From contig NZ_JALMUV010000016.1 in assembly GCF_023155275.1 (NCBI RefSeq), positions 78,648-142,647 on the forward strand: 64,000 nucleotides of DNA, read 5' to 3'. A model generated the notes under the pieces. The model was given only the letters and a program-made list of their open reading frames with translations, did no database searches and was not told where the DNA came from. This document shows positions 1 to 8,609 of the stretch, one piece after another (within the stretch, counting starts at the first letter, position 1; every line of letters starts with the position of its first letter). The position numbers were made by a program, and so were the translations under genes. This DNA is from Streptomyces rhizoryzae (GTDB taxonomy: Bacteria > Actinomycetota > Actinomycetes > Streptomycetales > Streptomycetaceae).

Positions 1-1
1 G

Positions 2-640
2 CGGCACCGCCTCTACACCGTCCCCGTGTACGACTACGCGCTGATGACCGAGCCGTTGTCGCACGAGCAGCTGGCCTCCGTCGGCTGGCGCAACCGGCAG
101 GGGTTCTCCGACACCGCCAACCAGTTCCACTACGTGCGGCTTTCCGCCGACAACCGCATCCTGTGGGGCGGCTACGACGCCGTCTACCACTACCGGGGCC
201 GCGTACGCGCCGAGCACGACCAGCGGCCGGCGACCTTCGCCACCCTGGCCCGGCACTTCTTCCGGACCTTCCCACAGCTGGAGGGGGTGCGCTTCACCCA
301 TGCCTGGGGCGGTGCGATCGACACCAGCACCCGCTTCTGCGCGTTCTTCGACACCACGCACCGGGGCCGGGTCGCCCATACGGCCGGGTTCACCGGACTG
401 GGCGTGGGGGCGACCCGGTTCGCCGCCGAGGTGATGCTCGACCTGCTGGCCGGGGAGCGGACCGAGCGGACCGCTCTGGAGATGGTGCGGCGCAAGCCCC
501 TGCCGTTCCCGCCGGAACCGGTCCGCTGGGCGGGAATCCAGGCCACCAGGCGCTCCCTCGCCCGCGCGGACCGGAATTCCGGACGGCGCAACCTCTGGCT
601 GACGGCCCTCGACCGGCTCGGCCTCGGCTTCGACAGCTGA
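2..640 (+). CDS. FAD-dependent oxidoreductase (DAO family), 3' part
   Basis: The frame is open from the first bases of the window, so the gene starts upstream and only about 212 C-terminal residues are present. The visible part is the substrate and C-terminal FAD-binding half of a DAO-fold amine/amino-acid oxidase. A strand-rich region ends in the flavin-contacting stretch HTAGFTGLGVGATRFAAE, followed by a basic tail. The N-terminal Rossmann GxGxxG motif lies outside the window, so the substrate cannot be inferred. The nearest family type is the soluble gamma-glutamylputrescine-oxidase-like group. The GTG at 26 is internal, because coding continues upstream of it. Confidence 0.85.
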   Translation, partial: RHRLYTVPVYDYALMTEPLSHEQLASVGWRNRQGFSDTANQFHYVRLSADNRILWGGYDAVYHYRGRVRAEHDQRPATFATLARHFFRTFPQLEGVRFTHAWGGAIDTSTRFCAFFDTTHRGRVAHTAGFTGLGVGATRFAAEVMLDLLAGERTERTALEMVRRKPLPFPPEPVRWAGIQATRRSLARADRNSGRRNLWLTALDRLGLGFDS

Positions 641-695
641 GGCCCGCCCCACCGGGCGCCGGCCGACCGGCCTCGCCGGGCCGGCGGGTCGTTCG

Positions 696-1175
696 TCAAC
701 GGCTCCCGTGCGGGTCGCGGGCGGTCGGCCGGGACGGGGCCTCCGGCGCCTCGTTCGCGGACAGGTCCGCCAAGTCCCGCAGCAGCGGCAGGAGTTGGGC
801 CAGGCGCCGGGAGCCGAGCCGCTCGGCGGGCCAGCTGTTGACGCGGGCGACCGCGGGAGCGATCCGGTGCAGGAGCGCACGGCCCTCGGGGGTGAGGTGG
901 ACCTGATGGCGGCGGCGGTGGGCGGGGTCGACCTCGCGGGTGATCCAGCCGCGGGAGGCGAGCCGGTCGAGCATGGTGGCCATGGTGGACCGGTCGATGG
1001 CCGTGGCCTTGCTGAGCTCGACCTGGGTGACGCCGGGGGAGTCCGCGAGGACGGTCAGGACGGCGTACTGGGGGGCGGTGAGGTCGGGGACCTCGGCCTG
1101 CCAGATCGCCGTGAGCTGCTGCATGGCGCGGCGTACCAGGTGCATCGGAGTGTCGGTGAGGGGCTGCTCGGACAT
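696..1175 (-). CDS. MarR-family transcriptional regulator
   Basis: A 159-residue winged-helix repressor of usual MarR length. The recognition helix region (VTQVELSKATAIDRSTMATM, about residues 49-68) and the wing with the DPAHRRRHQVHLT segment are clear. It is transcribed away from the ubiD/ubiX pair. The shared intergenic region holds a perfect 12-bp palindrome and two related half-sites, so it most likely represses the decarboxylase operon and itself and is relieved by a phenolic acid. The ligand is inferred from context only. The start follows a weak purine-rich stretch. Confidence 0.9.
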   Translation of the reverse strand: MSEQPLTDTPMHLVRRAMQQLTAIWQAEVPDLTAPQYAVLTVLADSPGVTQVELSKATAIDRSTMATMLDRLASRGWITREVDPAHRRRHQVHLTPEGRALLHRIAPAVARVNSWPAERLGSRRLAQLLPLLRDLADLSANEAPEAPSRPTARDPHGSR

Positions 1176-1297
1176 GACCGCAGGATCTCCGAATCGTTCC
1201 AGCGCGGGTGGGTGGTGAGGCGGGCCCGGCGGCGGGGCCTCCTGGCGGAGATCTTGGCACAGACGACGGAAACGGGGCGGGCCCGCCCGAGAGGAAC

Positions 1298-1360
1298 ATC
1301 AGTACACGGATTATCTGTATAGTGAATGTCAGTGCACTGATTAATGCCGCCGGTGCACTG
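1298..1360. promoter_or_regulatory. Probable MarR operator and divergent promoter region
   Basis: The sequence holds TCAGTGCACTGA at 1329-1340, a perfect 12-bp palindrome. A related upstream element (ATCAGTACAC, 1298-1307) and a downstream one (GGTGCACTG, 1352-1360) flank it. A TATAGT hexamer at 1318-1323 could be a -10 box for the rightward ubiD transcript. Three spaced copies of one motif between a MarR gene and its divergent neighbour fit MarR autoregulation. That regulator-site assignment is an inference. Confidence 0.55.
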
Positions 1361-1382
1361 CCGAACACCGTCAGGAGGGCCC

Positions 1383-2852
1383 ATGAAGCATCCGTCCGAC
1401 CTTCGCGCTCACATCGACGCACTGGAGAAGCTGGGTGATCTCCACCGCGTCCATGAGCAGGTGGACTGGAATCTGGAGGCCGCCGCTCAGACCAGGTACA
1501 GCACCGAGCGCCGGCTCCCGGCCCCGCTCTTCGAGAACGTCGCGGGCGTCGCCGAGGGCTTCCGCCTGCTCGGCGCCCCGGCCGCACTGAGCTCCGACCC
1601 GAACCGGCGGTACGCGCGCGTCGCGCTCAGCGTCGGCCTGCGCCCGGAGGCGACCGGCCGCGAGATCGTCGAGCGCCTGGTCGCCGCCCGGCACCGCCCG
1701 GGTGTGCCACCGGTCGCGGTCACCGCCGAGGCGGCCCCGGTGAAGCAGAACGTCCTGCTCGGCGACGAGGCCGACCTCAACCGCTTCCCCGTACCCTTCG
1801 TCCACGAGGGCGACGGCAACCGCTACGCCAACACCTACGGCGTGATCATCGCCCGGACCCCGGACGGCTCGTGGACCAACTGGTCCATCGCCCGGATCAT
1901 GATGATCGACGGCACGCACATGACCGGTCTCGTCATGCACCCCCAGCACCTCGCCCGGATCTGGCAGCAGTGGGCCGACCTCGGCAAGCCCATGCCCTAC
2001 GCGCTGGTCCAGGGCGGCGACCCCGCGATCCCGTACGTCGGGGGCATACCGCTCGGCGACGGCGTGGCCGAGGCCGACTACATCGGCGCGCTGATCGGCC
2101 GTCCGCTGGAGGTGGTCAAGGCCGAGCTGTCCGACCTGATGGTCCCGGCCGGCGCCGAGATCGTCATCGAGGGCCACCTGTCCGTCGAACGCGAGGGAGT
2201 GGAGGGCCCGTTCGGCGAGTTCGCCGGCTACCTCCCGCGCGAGACCAGCCGCCAGCCCGTGTACCGCGTGGAGGCCATCACCCACCGGGACGCGCCGATC
2301 TGGCCGCTGGTGGCGGAGGGCAAGCCGGTGGACGACTTCCACACCGTGACCGGAATCGGCGAAGCCGCCGGCGCGCTCGACGCGATCCGCGAGGCCGGAC
2401 TGCCCGCCGCCTCGGCCTGGGCGCCGCTGAGCGCGGCGAGCCACTGGCTGGTCGTCACCGCCCCGGCGAACTGGCGTGAGCTGCTGCCCGGCACCACCGA
2501 GGAGGAGTACGCGCGCCGGGTCGGCGAGGCGGTGTTCGGCACCAAGTTCGGCTCCTGCCTCCCGCGGGTCTTCCTGCTGGACGACGACTTCGATCCCACC
2601 GACGACGCCGATCTGCTGTGGGCCCTGGCCACCCGCGTCCACCCCGACGGGCGCACCGTCCGCTTCGCGGACGGCCCGGTCCTTCCCCTGCTCACCTGCT
2701 ACACGCCCGAAGAACGGCACGCCGCCCGGGCGACCAAGGTGGTCCACGAGGCCCTGCTCCCCGCGCCCGGTGAGCGCGAGCGGCAGAGCACCTTCGAGGA
2801 CGCGTACCCGGTCGAGGTGCGGGCCAAGGTGCTGGCACGCTACGCCCGCTGA
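1383..2852 (+). CDS. ubiD: UbiD-family prFMN-dependent decarboxylase (hydroxyarylic acid type)
   Basis: A 489-residue cytoplasmic enzyme predicted to decarboxylate a (hydroxy)aromatic acid using prenylated FMN made by the UbiX encoded 143 bp downstream. Family landmarks are the RYANTYGVIIA stretch (about 148-157), the SIARIMMIDG segment with a conserved Arg near 171, and the EGPFGEFAGY motif (about 274-283) carrying catalytic acidic residues. The ATG at 1383 is preceded by AGGAGG. A Met 13 codons upstream lies before this site and is unlikely to be the start. The pair resembles vanillate/4-hydroxybenzoate decarboxylase operons of Streptomyces (vdcBC type), but no small VdcD-like subunit gene follows. 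The true substrate is unknown. Confidence 0.92.
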   Translation: MKHPSDLRAHIDALEKLGDLHRVHEQVDWNLEAAAQTRYSTERRLPAPLFENVAGVAEGFRLLGAPAALSSDPNRRYARVALSVGLRPEATGREIVERLVAARHRPGVPPVAVTAEAAPVKQNVLLGDEADLNRFPVPFVHEGDGNRYANTYGVIIARTPDGSWTNWSIARIMMIDGTHMTGLVMHPQHLARIWQQWADLGKPMPYALVQGGDPAIPYVGGIPLGDGVAEADYIGALIGRPLEVVKAELSDLMVPAGAEIVIEGHLSVEREGVEGPFGEFAGYLPRETSRQPVYRVEAITHRDAPIWPLVAEGKPVDDFHTVTGIGEAAGALDAIREAGLPAASAWAPLSAASHWLVVTAPANWRELLPGTTEEEYARRVGEAVFGTKFGSCLPRVFLLDDDFDPTDDADLLWALATRVHPDGRTVRFADGPVLPLLTCYTPEERHAARATKVVHEALLPAPGERERQSTFEDAYPVEVRAKVLARYAR

Positions 2853-2860
2853 CGCCTCGT

Positions 2861-2902
2861 CAGCCGGCCAGCCAGCCAGCCAGCCAGCCGGCCGGCCGGC
2901 CG
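2861..2902. repeat. Tandem 4-bp repeat (CAGC/CGGC units)
   Basis: About ten consecutive 4-base units of the form CAGC or CGGC sit between the ubiD stop codon and ubiX. A short variant of the array recurs near 2931-2938. It is non-coding and could be a slippage-prone linker. No terminator-like hairpin with a T-tract is evident. Confidence 0.8.
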
Positions 2903-2995
2903 CCGGCCCGGCAGCGGGCGGGGTGGCCAGCCGGCCGTCCCGACCCCGCCGGGCCACCCGAAGGAAACGACACCGAGGACACGAAAGGTCGAGGC

Positions 2996-3622
2996 ATGCG
3001 CCTGATCGTCGGAATGACCGGCGCCACCGGAGCCGTGCTCGGCATCCGGCTCCTCCAGCAGCTGCGGGAGCAGCCGGACGTGGAGACACACCTGGTCATG
3101 AGCCGCTGGGCGAAGGCGACCATCGCCATGGAAACGGACTGGACCTCCCGGGACGTCGCCGCCCTCGCCGATGTGGTGCACGGCGCGGACGACCAAGCGG
3201 CATCCGTGTCCAGCGGTTCCTTCCGCACCGACGGGATGGTGATCCTTCCCTGTAGCGCGAAAACGCTGGCGGCGATCCGGGCCGGGTACGGCAGCGATCT
3301 GATCGCCCGGGCCGCGGACGTCGTCATCAAGGAACGCCGGCGCCTGGTACTCGGCGTACGCGAGACGCCGCTCTCGACCATCCACCTGGAGAACATGCTG
3401 GCCCTCTCCCGGATGGGCGTGACGCTCCTGCCGCCGATGCCCGCCTTCTACAACAAGCCGCAGAGCCCGGACGACATCGTCGACCACATCGTCGCCCGGG
3501 TCATGGACCAGTTCGGCCTGGACAGTGAGCGAGCCGTACGCTGGGAAGGCCCCGCCACGGCGCACGGTCACCGCACCTCCCGCGCCCGCCGACCGGCCCA
3601 GGCCGCGGAAGCCGCCGGATGA
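2996..3622 (+). CDS. ubiX: UbiX-family flavin prenyltransferase
   Basis: A 208-residue flavoprotein that prenylates reduced FMN to give the prFMN cofactor for UbiD enzymes. It begins with MRLIVGMTGATGAVLGIRLL, the characteristic N-terminal phosphate/flavin-binding loop. It also has the SSGSF segment (about 64-68), the PCSAKTLAAI motif (about 82-91) and the RETPLSTIHLENM region. It follows ubiD in the same direction and is probably co-transcribed. The start is preceded by AGGTCGAGG. The last 25 or so residues (basic, Ala/Arg-rich) exceed the usual family C-terminus. Confidence 0.93.
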   Translation: MRLIVGMTGATGAVLGIRLLQQLREQPDVETHLVMSRWAKATIAMETDWTSRDVAALADVVHGADDQAASVSSGSFRTDGMVILPCSAKTLAAIRAGYGSDLIARAADVVIKERRRLVLGVRETPLSTIHLENMLALSRMGVTLLPPMPAFYNKPQSPDDIVDHIVARVMDQFGLDSERAVRWEGPATAHGHRTSRARRPAQAAEAAG

Positions 3623-3733
3623 AGCCCTCGGGGCGCCCCACCCGCACGGCGGATCCGGCAGCGTGCGCAGCACGTTCGTCCCCTGTGCACAGACGTCCCC
3701 GGAACGGCCGGGCCCGCCCGGCGCCGGTACGCC

Positions 3734-3937
3734 GGCCGAGGCCCCGACTTCGACACGTACCGCCGCCCGCTGTGGAAGCGCAGCATCAAACCGCTGATCA
3801 CCCGACCCGGCGTCGCCCGCGGTCCCGGGCCGGGGACGGTGCGTTGGGTGGTGGAGCGAACGGTCCGGCCGATCATGCGGGGCGTCGATAAATGCCTCGA
3901 CATCCGGCACGGTGGTCGGGGACGCTTCCCGCGATGA
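3734..3937 (+). pseudogene. IS5-type transposase remnant (C-terminal fragment)
   Basis: Read from 3734, the frame gives RGPDFDTYRRPLWKRSIKP, then GVARGPGPGTVRWVVERT. This matches the C-terminal catalytic region of IS5-group DDE transposases, where the final Glu of the triad lies in the WVVERT motif. The protein then diverges (VRPIMRGVDKCLDIRHG) and runs into the start of the next gene. There is no N-terminal part, no start codon and no intact terminal repeat nearby, so this is a decayed insertion. Confidence 0.7.
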
Positions 3938-4440
3938 CCAGAATCGACGACACGCCACCCGCGTGGGACGAGCGCACCCAGCTCACCACTTTCCTCGACT
4001 ACGCACGGGACACTGCCCGCGCCAAGTGTGCGGGCGTCTCCGCGGAGAACGCCCGCAAGGCGCTCCTGCCGGGCTCACCGCTGATGACCATGAGCGGAGT
4101 GATCAACCATCTCCGCTGGGTGGAGTACTACTGGTTCCAGGTGGTCTTCCTCGGCGAGGAAGACCGGGCCCCCATGACGGATGAGGACCCCGACCGCGAA
4201 ATGCGTATCGCCGTCGACTTCCCGCTCATTCGGTTGCTCGACGAATACGCCGAACAGAGCGCCCGCTACCGCGAACTGGTCGCCGGGAACGACCTGGACA
4301 AGCAAGCCCAACGAGCCATCCGCGACGGCCGCCACGTCGACCTGCGCTGGATCCTCCTCCACCTCACCGAGGAGACGGCACGCCACAACGGCCATCTGGA
4401 CATCCTGCGCGAGATGCTCGACGGCACAACCGGTTACTAG
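3934..4440 (+). CDS. DinB-superfamily protein (DUF664 type)
   Basis: A 168-residue four-helix-bundle protein of the DinB/YfiT group. In actinobacteria many members are mycothiol-dependent S-transferases or metal-binding hydrolases. Likely metal ligands are the His in MSGVINHLRWVEYYWF (about residue 55) and the two His in ARHNGHLDILREML near the C-terminus. The ATG at 3934 is preceded by a GGGGACG stretch. An upstream in-frame Met at 3892 would fall inside the transposase remnant. The substrate is unknown and no partner gene is adjacent. Confidence 0.82.
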   Translation: MTRIDDTPPAWDERTQLTTFLDYARDTARAKCAGVSAENARKALLPGSPLMTMSGVINHLRWVEYYWFQVVFLGEEDRAPMTDEDPDREMRIAVDFPLIRLLDEYAEQSARYRELVAGNDLDKQAQRAIRDGRHVDLRWILLHLTEETARHNGHLDILREMLDGTTGY

Positions 4441-4513
4441 GAACCGTCCGGGCATCATGGGTTGGCGCGCACGGTCGGCGGTAGGTGTCTGCGCGGTCCC
4501 ATGGTCTGCGCCC

Positions 4514-4985
4514 ATGACCACCGAGGAGTACCTCTCAACGCTTGACGCGTTGGCCGTGCAGCCGTTCCCGGAGGCGACTTATGTCGACACCTCCGGTGAA
4601 GGCGGACCGGAGCATCATGTGCGCGAACTGCACGTCAGTCGGGACTTCTGGGAGGACGACGACGGGCAGGCCGGGGTCGAGGCCGAAGCCGAACTCCAGA
4701 CCTGTCTCGACGGCCTGGCCGCACACCTGACAACTCGGTGGGGCAATGCGTTCGTCGTGGACCTCGGACCGTATCTCAGCGCCAGCTTGCGAGGGCGAGC
4801 CGGTGCCCGAGCCACTCGACCACCTCAGCCAACAAGTGGTGAGCATGCAGGTGTGGCCACTCCCCGACAGCGGTCGTCGGCTCGCGCCGGCGGTCGGCCA
4901 GGCCGACAAGGAGCTGCCACTCGTCCTGTTTGCCGCCGTCGGCAGAGCTTCCGCACGCGACTTGAGCACGAGTGGCCGGTCATGA
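4514..4985 (+). pseudogene. Frameshifted hypothetical protein gene
   Basis: The reading frame from ATG 4514 gives an acidic protein (MTTEEYLSTLDALAVQPFPE...) with normal high-GC codon use up to about 4795. Coding character then moves to the next frame, where EGEPVPEPLDHLSQQVVSMQ continues to a stop at 4983-4985. Removing one base near 4794 joins the two parts into a plausible product of about 156 residues with no recognised domain. It is either a real single-base insertion that inactivates the gene or a sequence error. Confidence 0.6.
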
Positions 4986-5104
4986 ACGGAGCCGCACGAG
5001 GACAGCGGCAGCTGAGACAGTGCCGAGAAACGGCGCCGCTCTCCTTGCCACCGACAGCCATTGCCGAAGTGAGCTTGCCCGTACCGAGGCGGGGGCGCCG
5101 GGCC

Positions 5105-5953
5105 CTACCGGCGGACCGCCGAGACCAGTCCGCCGGGCCGCTCCTCGTCCTGCGGTGGGGTTCCGATCGGGCGGCCGTAGGCGGCGGCGCGCTCGTGCAG
5201 GGTGTGGGCGTCGGCCTCCCAGCCGTGCCCCGCCAGCCACCCCACCGGGTCGTCGGGCATCTCCGAAACCCACAGGGATGCCGCCGACCCCGGCACGGCG
5301 TCCGCGCCGAAGCGCTCGATCACGCCGCGCGAGCCCAACGTCAGCCCCATCCGACTGCCTGCCGCCGACTGCGCGCTGATCCGGGCCAGCAGCAACTCCA
5401 CGGCGTCCGCGGGCAGGTAGATCAGCAGTCCTTCGGCGATCCACACGGTCGGCACCGCCGGGTCGTGCCCTGCGGCGGCCAGCGCGCCCGGCCAGTCCGC
5501 CCGCAGATCCACCGCGACGGTGATCCGCTCGCAGCGTGCGACGGTCCGCTCCTCGCGCAGTACCGAAGCCTTGAAGTCCAGTGGCGCGGCAGTGTCGACC
5601 TCGAACAGCCGGGTGCCGTCCGGCCAGTCCATCCGGAAGGCCCGGCTGTCCATGCCGGCGCCGAGCAGTACGACCTGCCGGATTCCGGCCGCGGAGGACT
5701 GCCGCAACAGGTCGTCGAGGAACCTCGTCCTGATGACGATGGAGCGCGACACGGCCAGCCGGCGGCGTCGGGCGGCCTCGTCACCGGGCGGCGGCGAGGA
5801 GGGCCACAGGCCGCCGGCGGTGGCGAAGGCCCGTGCCAGCGGGTCGTGGAACAGCGCGTCCGCCCGCTCGGTCTCCAGCGCCCGCACCCGGGCCACCCCG
5901 ACCGCCGTGGCCCACACTCCCGACGGCTGAACCCGCTCCCGCTCATCAGTCAC
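5105..5953 (-). CDS. SAM-dependent methyltransferase, leucine carboxyl methyltransferase family
   Basis: A 282-residue class I methyltransferase of the actinobacterial TIGR00027/PF04072 type. The SAM loop QVVLLGAGMDSRAFRM is near residues 93-108. The acidic motif FEVDTAAPLDFK and the WIAEGLLIYLP post-motif follow in the usual order. The family methylates small carboxylates or secondary metabolites. No specific substrate can be named, and the neighbours give no pathway hint. Confidence 0.88.
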   Translation of the reverse strand: MTDERERVQPSGVWATAVGVARVRALETERADALFHDPLARAFATAGGLWPSSPPPGDEAARRRRLAVSRSIVIRTRFLDDLLRQSSAAGIRQVVLLGAGMDSRAFRMDWPDGTRLFEVDTAAPLDFKASVLREERTVARCERITVAVDLRADWPGALAAAGHDPAVPTVWIAEGLLIYLPADAVELLLARISAQSAAGSRMGLTLGSRGVIERFGADAVPGSAASLWVSEMPDDPVGWLAGHGWEADAHTLHERAAAYGRPIGTPPQDEERPGGLVSAVRR

Positions 5954-6032
5954 CGCGCCAGCCTAAGCGATCGATCAGACGGGCGGGGCAGGGGTTCGCT
6001 GCGGCCCGAGTTGAACGGTAGGCCCGTTCCCC

Positions 6033-6401
6033 TCAAGAGTCGTGATGACCGCTGGAGCGCTTGAACAGGATGTCGGCGGCGCGGTCCATGACCTCGGTGC
6101 GACTGCGGCCCTCGTGGTCGGCGGCGAGGAAGTGATTCCCGATGCGCAGACAGAAGGCGAGCAAGCTGCGCGCCTCGATCTCGTCGGCATCGGAGCAGAA
6201 CGTGCCGATGAGCTCGCGCAGCAGGTCCATGCGGCGGTTGTCGGGAGAGCTGGCCTCGCCCACGGGAACGGAGCGCACTTCGACAGCGTTCCGGCAGCCG
6301 TTCGTGCGCCACAACTGGGGCCGGGGGGCAAGGCGTTGCGACAGCTGTGAGTCGGGCTCGCAGCCCGCGTCCCGCAACGTCTCGTCGGCGGCCTGCCGCA
6401 C
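6033..6401 (-). pseudogene. TetR-family regulator remnant (ligand-binding half)
   Basis: The C-terminal half (MDLLRELIGTFCSDADEIEA... to the end) looks like the helical ligand-binding domain of a TetR regulator. The expected helix-turn-helix is absent, and the preceding residues do not resemble a DNA-binding domain. Upstream sequence up to 6513 shows no in-frame replacement. The gene is probably truncated or scrambled and non-functional. It sits between the methyltransferase and carbonic anhydrase genes on the same strand. Confidence 0.45.
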
Positions 6402-6512
6402 GCCCGTAAATTACCGGACTCCGTGCCCGATCGGCCTCGGAGTCGCCTGGTCACCCCTGCCTGTCGTGCCGCCCGGCAGCTGCGACGACGCTCGTTCGAC
6501 TGATCCGATCGA

Positions 6513-7247
6513 TCAGGCGGGCGCGCCGGCCAGGACTTCCACCCGGCCGGTGTCAAGCGAGTAGTAGGCGCCGACCACGGCAAGCGCGCCCCTTCGCACG
6601 AGCGGGGCCAGGTCCTGGTTGGCGCGCAGATCAGCCGCGGTCAACGTGACCTGGGCCCTGGCCATGGTATCGACCGGGTCGGTGCCGCTCTCCCGGAGTG
6701 CCTGCTCGTACGCCGGCTGGAGCGCCTTGACGATCGCTTGCAGGTTGCCGGGCAGCCTTTTGCCGTCACGAAGGGACTGGTACGCCGCTTTGACAGCGCC
6801 GCAGCGCTGATGCCCGAGGACCACGACGAGGGGGGTGTTGCTGGTCATGGGTCCGTACTCGACAGAACCGGTGACCACCGGGCCGACCGCCGCCCCGCCC
6901 GTGCGCATGACGTAAAGATCACCCAACCCGGTATCGAAGAGGAGTTCGGGTGGCACCCGTGAGTCGATACACGAGAGGACCGAACCGAAAGGCTCCTGTC
7001 CCCGGGCCAGGAGCTGACGCCGGCTGGGATCCCGGTCGGGGTGCTGGAGGTGCCCGCTCACCCAGCGCTGGTTGCCTTCCATCAGCCTCGTGAATGCCGC
7101 GGCGGGGGTGGTGGGCCGTGCCTGCGACGAGGCACTGGGGGCCGACGAGGCTTCGCTCTTCGCAGAGCACCCCGCAAGCGCAACTGCGGCGCCCACCAGT
7201 CCGCCGGCAAGCAGCGTCCTACGACCCGGACTCCCGGCTCTCTCCAT
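6513..7247 (-). CDS. Beta-class carbonic anhydrase, Tat-exported lipoprotein
   Basis: A 244-residue beta-carbonic anhydrase that interconverts CO2 and bicarbonate. Zinc ligands are Cys93 and Asp95 in SCIDSR and His146 and Cys149 in GHQRCG, with Arg97 pairing to the Asp. The N-terminus has a twin arginine (GRRTLL, residues 8-13), a hydrophobic stretch and a lipobox LAGC with Cys27. The enzyme is therefore probably folded in the cytoplasm, exported by Tat and anchored on the outer face of the membrane. The start at 7247 has an AGGGGAAC ribosome binding site. Most beta-CAs are cytoplasmic, so the export signal is the notable feature. Confidence 0.9.
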   Translation of the reverse strand: MERAGSPGRRTLLAGGLVGAAVALAGCSAKSEASSAPSASSQARPTTPAAAFTRLMEGNQRWVSGHLQHPDRDPSRRQLLARGQEPFGSVLSCIDSRVPPELLFDTGLGDLYVMRTGGAAVGPVVTGSVEYGPMTSNTPLVVVLGHQRCGAVKAAYQSLRDGKRLPGNLQAIVKALQPAYEQALRESGTDPVDTMARAQVTLTAADLRANQDLAPLVRRGALAVVGAYYSLDTGRVEVLAGAPA

Positions 7248-7405
7248 CGATTGTTCCCCTCGATGCCGCTCAGACTTGTCCTGTGTCCTGCCGGGCTCCA
7301 TGGTCGGCGTTGTGCAGGCTCCCGCACCGCAGGCACAAGCGGGCGTGGGCCGCATTGCGGCAGACGGACCACCGCATCTGCCTGCTTCGCGCCGATGCGA
7401 CGCAG

Positions 7406-7432
7406 GGGACGGCGACGGCGACGGCGACGGTG
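7406..7432. repeat. Hexanucleotide tandem repeat in the 7248-7801 gap
   Basis: Four tandem GGCGAC units lie in the 550-bp region separating the carbonic anhydrase and phzF-like genes. The rest of that region has open frames but no convincing protein, and presumably contains the divergent promoters of the two flanking genes. No clear -35/-10 pair could be fixed. Confidence 0.55.
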
Positions 7433-7801
7433 CCGCAGGAGCTGGTGCGTGGAATGCCCTGTCCTGCCTCTGGGGAGAAGTGGGCCCCCAACGTCCTGGA
7501 TCCCGTCGGAAAGGGCGCCGCGGACCATCGCCTGGGTCCATAGCCCTGGTGGTCACGAGGACAACCTCGTCGACGACGCCGGTCCGGCGGCACCTCCCGT
7601 GGTCGGCGGTCCGGGAAGTGGGCGGATGCAGCCGTCGGCCGATCAGTGTGTGCCCGCGGTCAGGGGAGGAGGGGAGGAAACCGCCCACCGGACCGCTATC
7701 CGTGTGACCGGCAGCGCCGGAGCAATGGCAGTGGCACCCCGCCCGACCGAGGTGGCCACGAGACGAGGACCAGTCAGCTGCTGACCTGCTTGAATGGCCG
7801 A

Positions 7802-8461
7802 GTGACCGCTGACATCCTCTTCCTTCGCGTCTTCTGCGGCCCGGGCGGCGAACACGGCAACGTTCTGGGCGTGGTACGCGACGGCCGTGCCTTTCCCGAC
7901 GAGCGGTCCAGACAGGCCCTGGCCCGGGAACTGGGGCTGAGCGAGACCGTGTTCATCGACGATGCCGAGCGCGGTGTCGTAGACATCTATACGCCCGGAA
8001 CGCGGCTCTCGTTCGCCGGGTACCCGCTCGTCGGCGTGGCCTGGCTGCTCGGCCTGGAAACGCTGGAGCTGTCCGTGGGCAGCATCCTCGTGCGTCGCGC
8101 CGAGGGCTGCACGTGGATCAGAGCACGAGCGGAGTGGGTTCCGCCGCGCACGCTGCGGCAGTACGGCAGTGCGCAGGAGGTCGACGGGCTGGCGGTGCCG
8201 GAACCAGGAGAGTGGGTATACGCCTGGGCCTGGCAGGACGAGGCCGCCGGCCGCATCCGTGCCCGGGGGTTCCCGGGCCGTGGCGACGGCATCGACGAGG
8301 ACGAGGCCACCGGCGCGGCAGCACTCCTGCTCGCCGACCGGCTGGGGCGAGCCGTCACGGTCACCCAGGGCAGCGGATCGCACATCATGGCAGCCCCCGG
8401 CCCCGACGGCACCACCGATATCGGCGGACGTGTCTGCGTCGTGGACGATTCCTGGTGCTGA
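7802..8461 (+). CDS. PhzF-family isomerase-like protein
   Basis: A 219-residue protein of the PhzF/diaminopimelate-epimerase fold. It shows the FCGPGGEHGN opening in place of the usual FxxxxxxGNP, then FAGYPLVGVAWLL (the SFAGHPTxG equivalent, about 61-73), and a C-terminal GIDEDEATGAAA with the family DPATGSAA-like loop (about 164-175). It is shorter than the usual 260-300 residues, so it is a compact member. A GTG at 7802 is chosen because coding similarity begins there, although the ribosome site is weak. The reaction is unknown. Confidence 0.8.
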   Translation: MTADILFLRVFCGPGGEHGNVLGVVRDGRAFPDERSRQALARELGLSETVFIDDAERGVVDIYTPGTRLSFAGYPLVGVAWLLGLETLELSVGSILVRRAEGCTWIRARAEWVPPRTLRQYGSAQEVDGLAVPEPGEWVYAWAWQDEAAGRIRARGFPGRGDGIDEDEATGAAALLLADRLGRAVTVTQGSGSHIMAAPGPDGTTDIGGRVCVVDDSWC

Positions 8462-8609
8462 ACTGCAACGCCATGGCGAGCGGGCTGCTGGCCGAAGCAC
8501 AGCGAGGTGCCGAGCGCGGCGGATGCGGGTGTGCTGTCAGCAGCCGACATCCGTGTGGGCGGAGCGTTCCAGGGCATGCGAGCCGTGATGCCTTGGCCTA
8601 GGAGGTTTC

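Noticed and set aside
190..1587. Long minus-strand open frame of 465 codons
   Set aside because: It is a shadow of the oxidoreductase, MarR and ubiD genes. It is Arg/Pro/Gly-rich with no domain, as expected for antisense frames in high-GC DNA.
2861..2902. CAGC-type repeats as a CRISPR array
   Set aside because: The units are 4 bp, contiguous and without spacers, so this is a simple tandem repeat.
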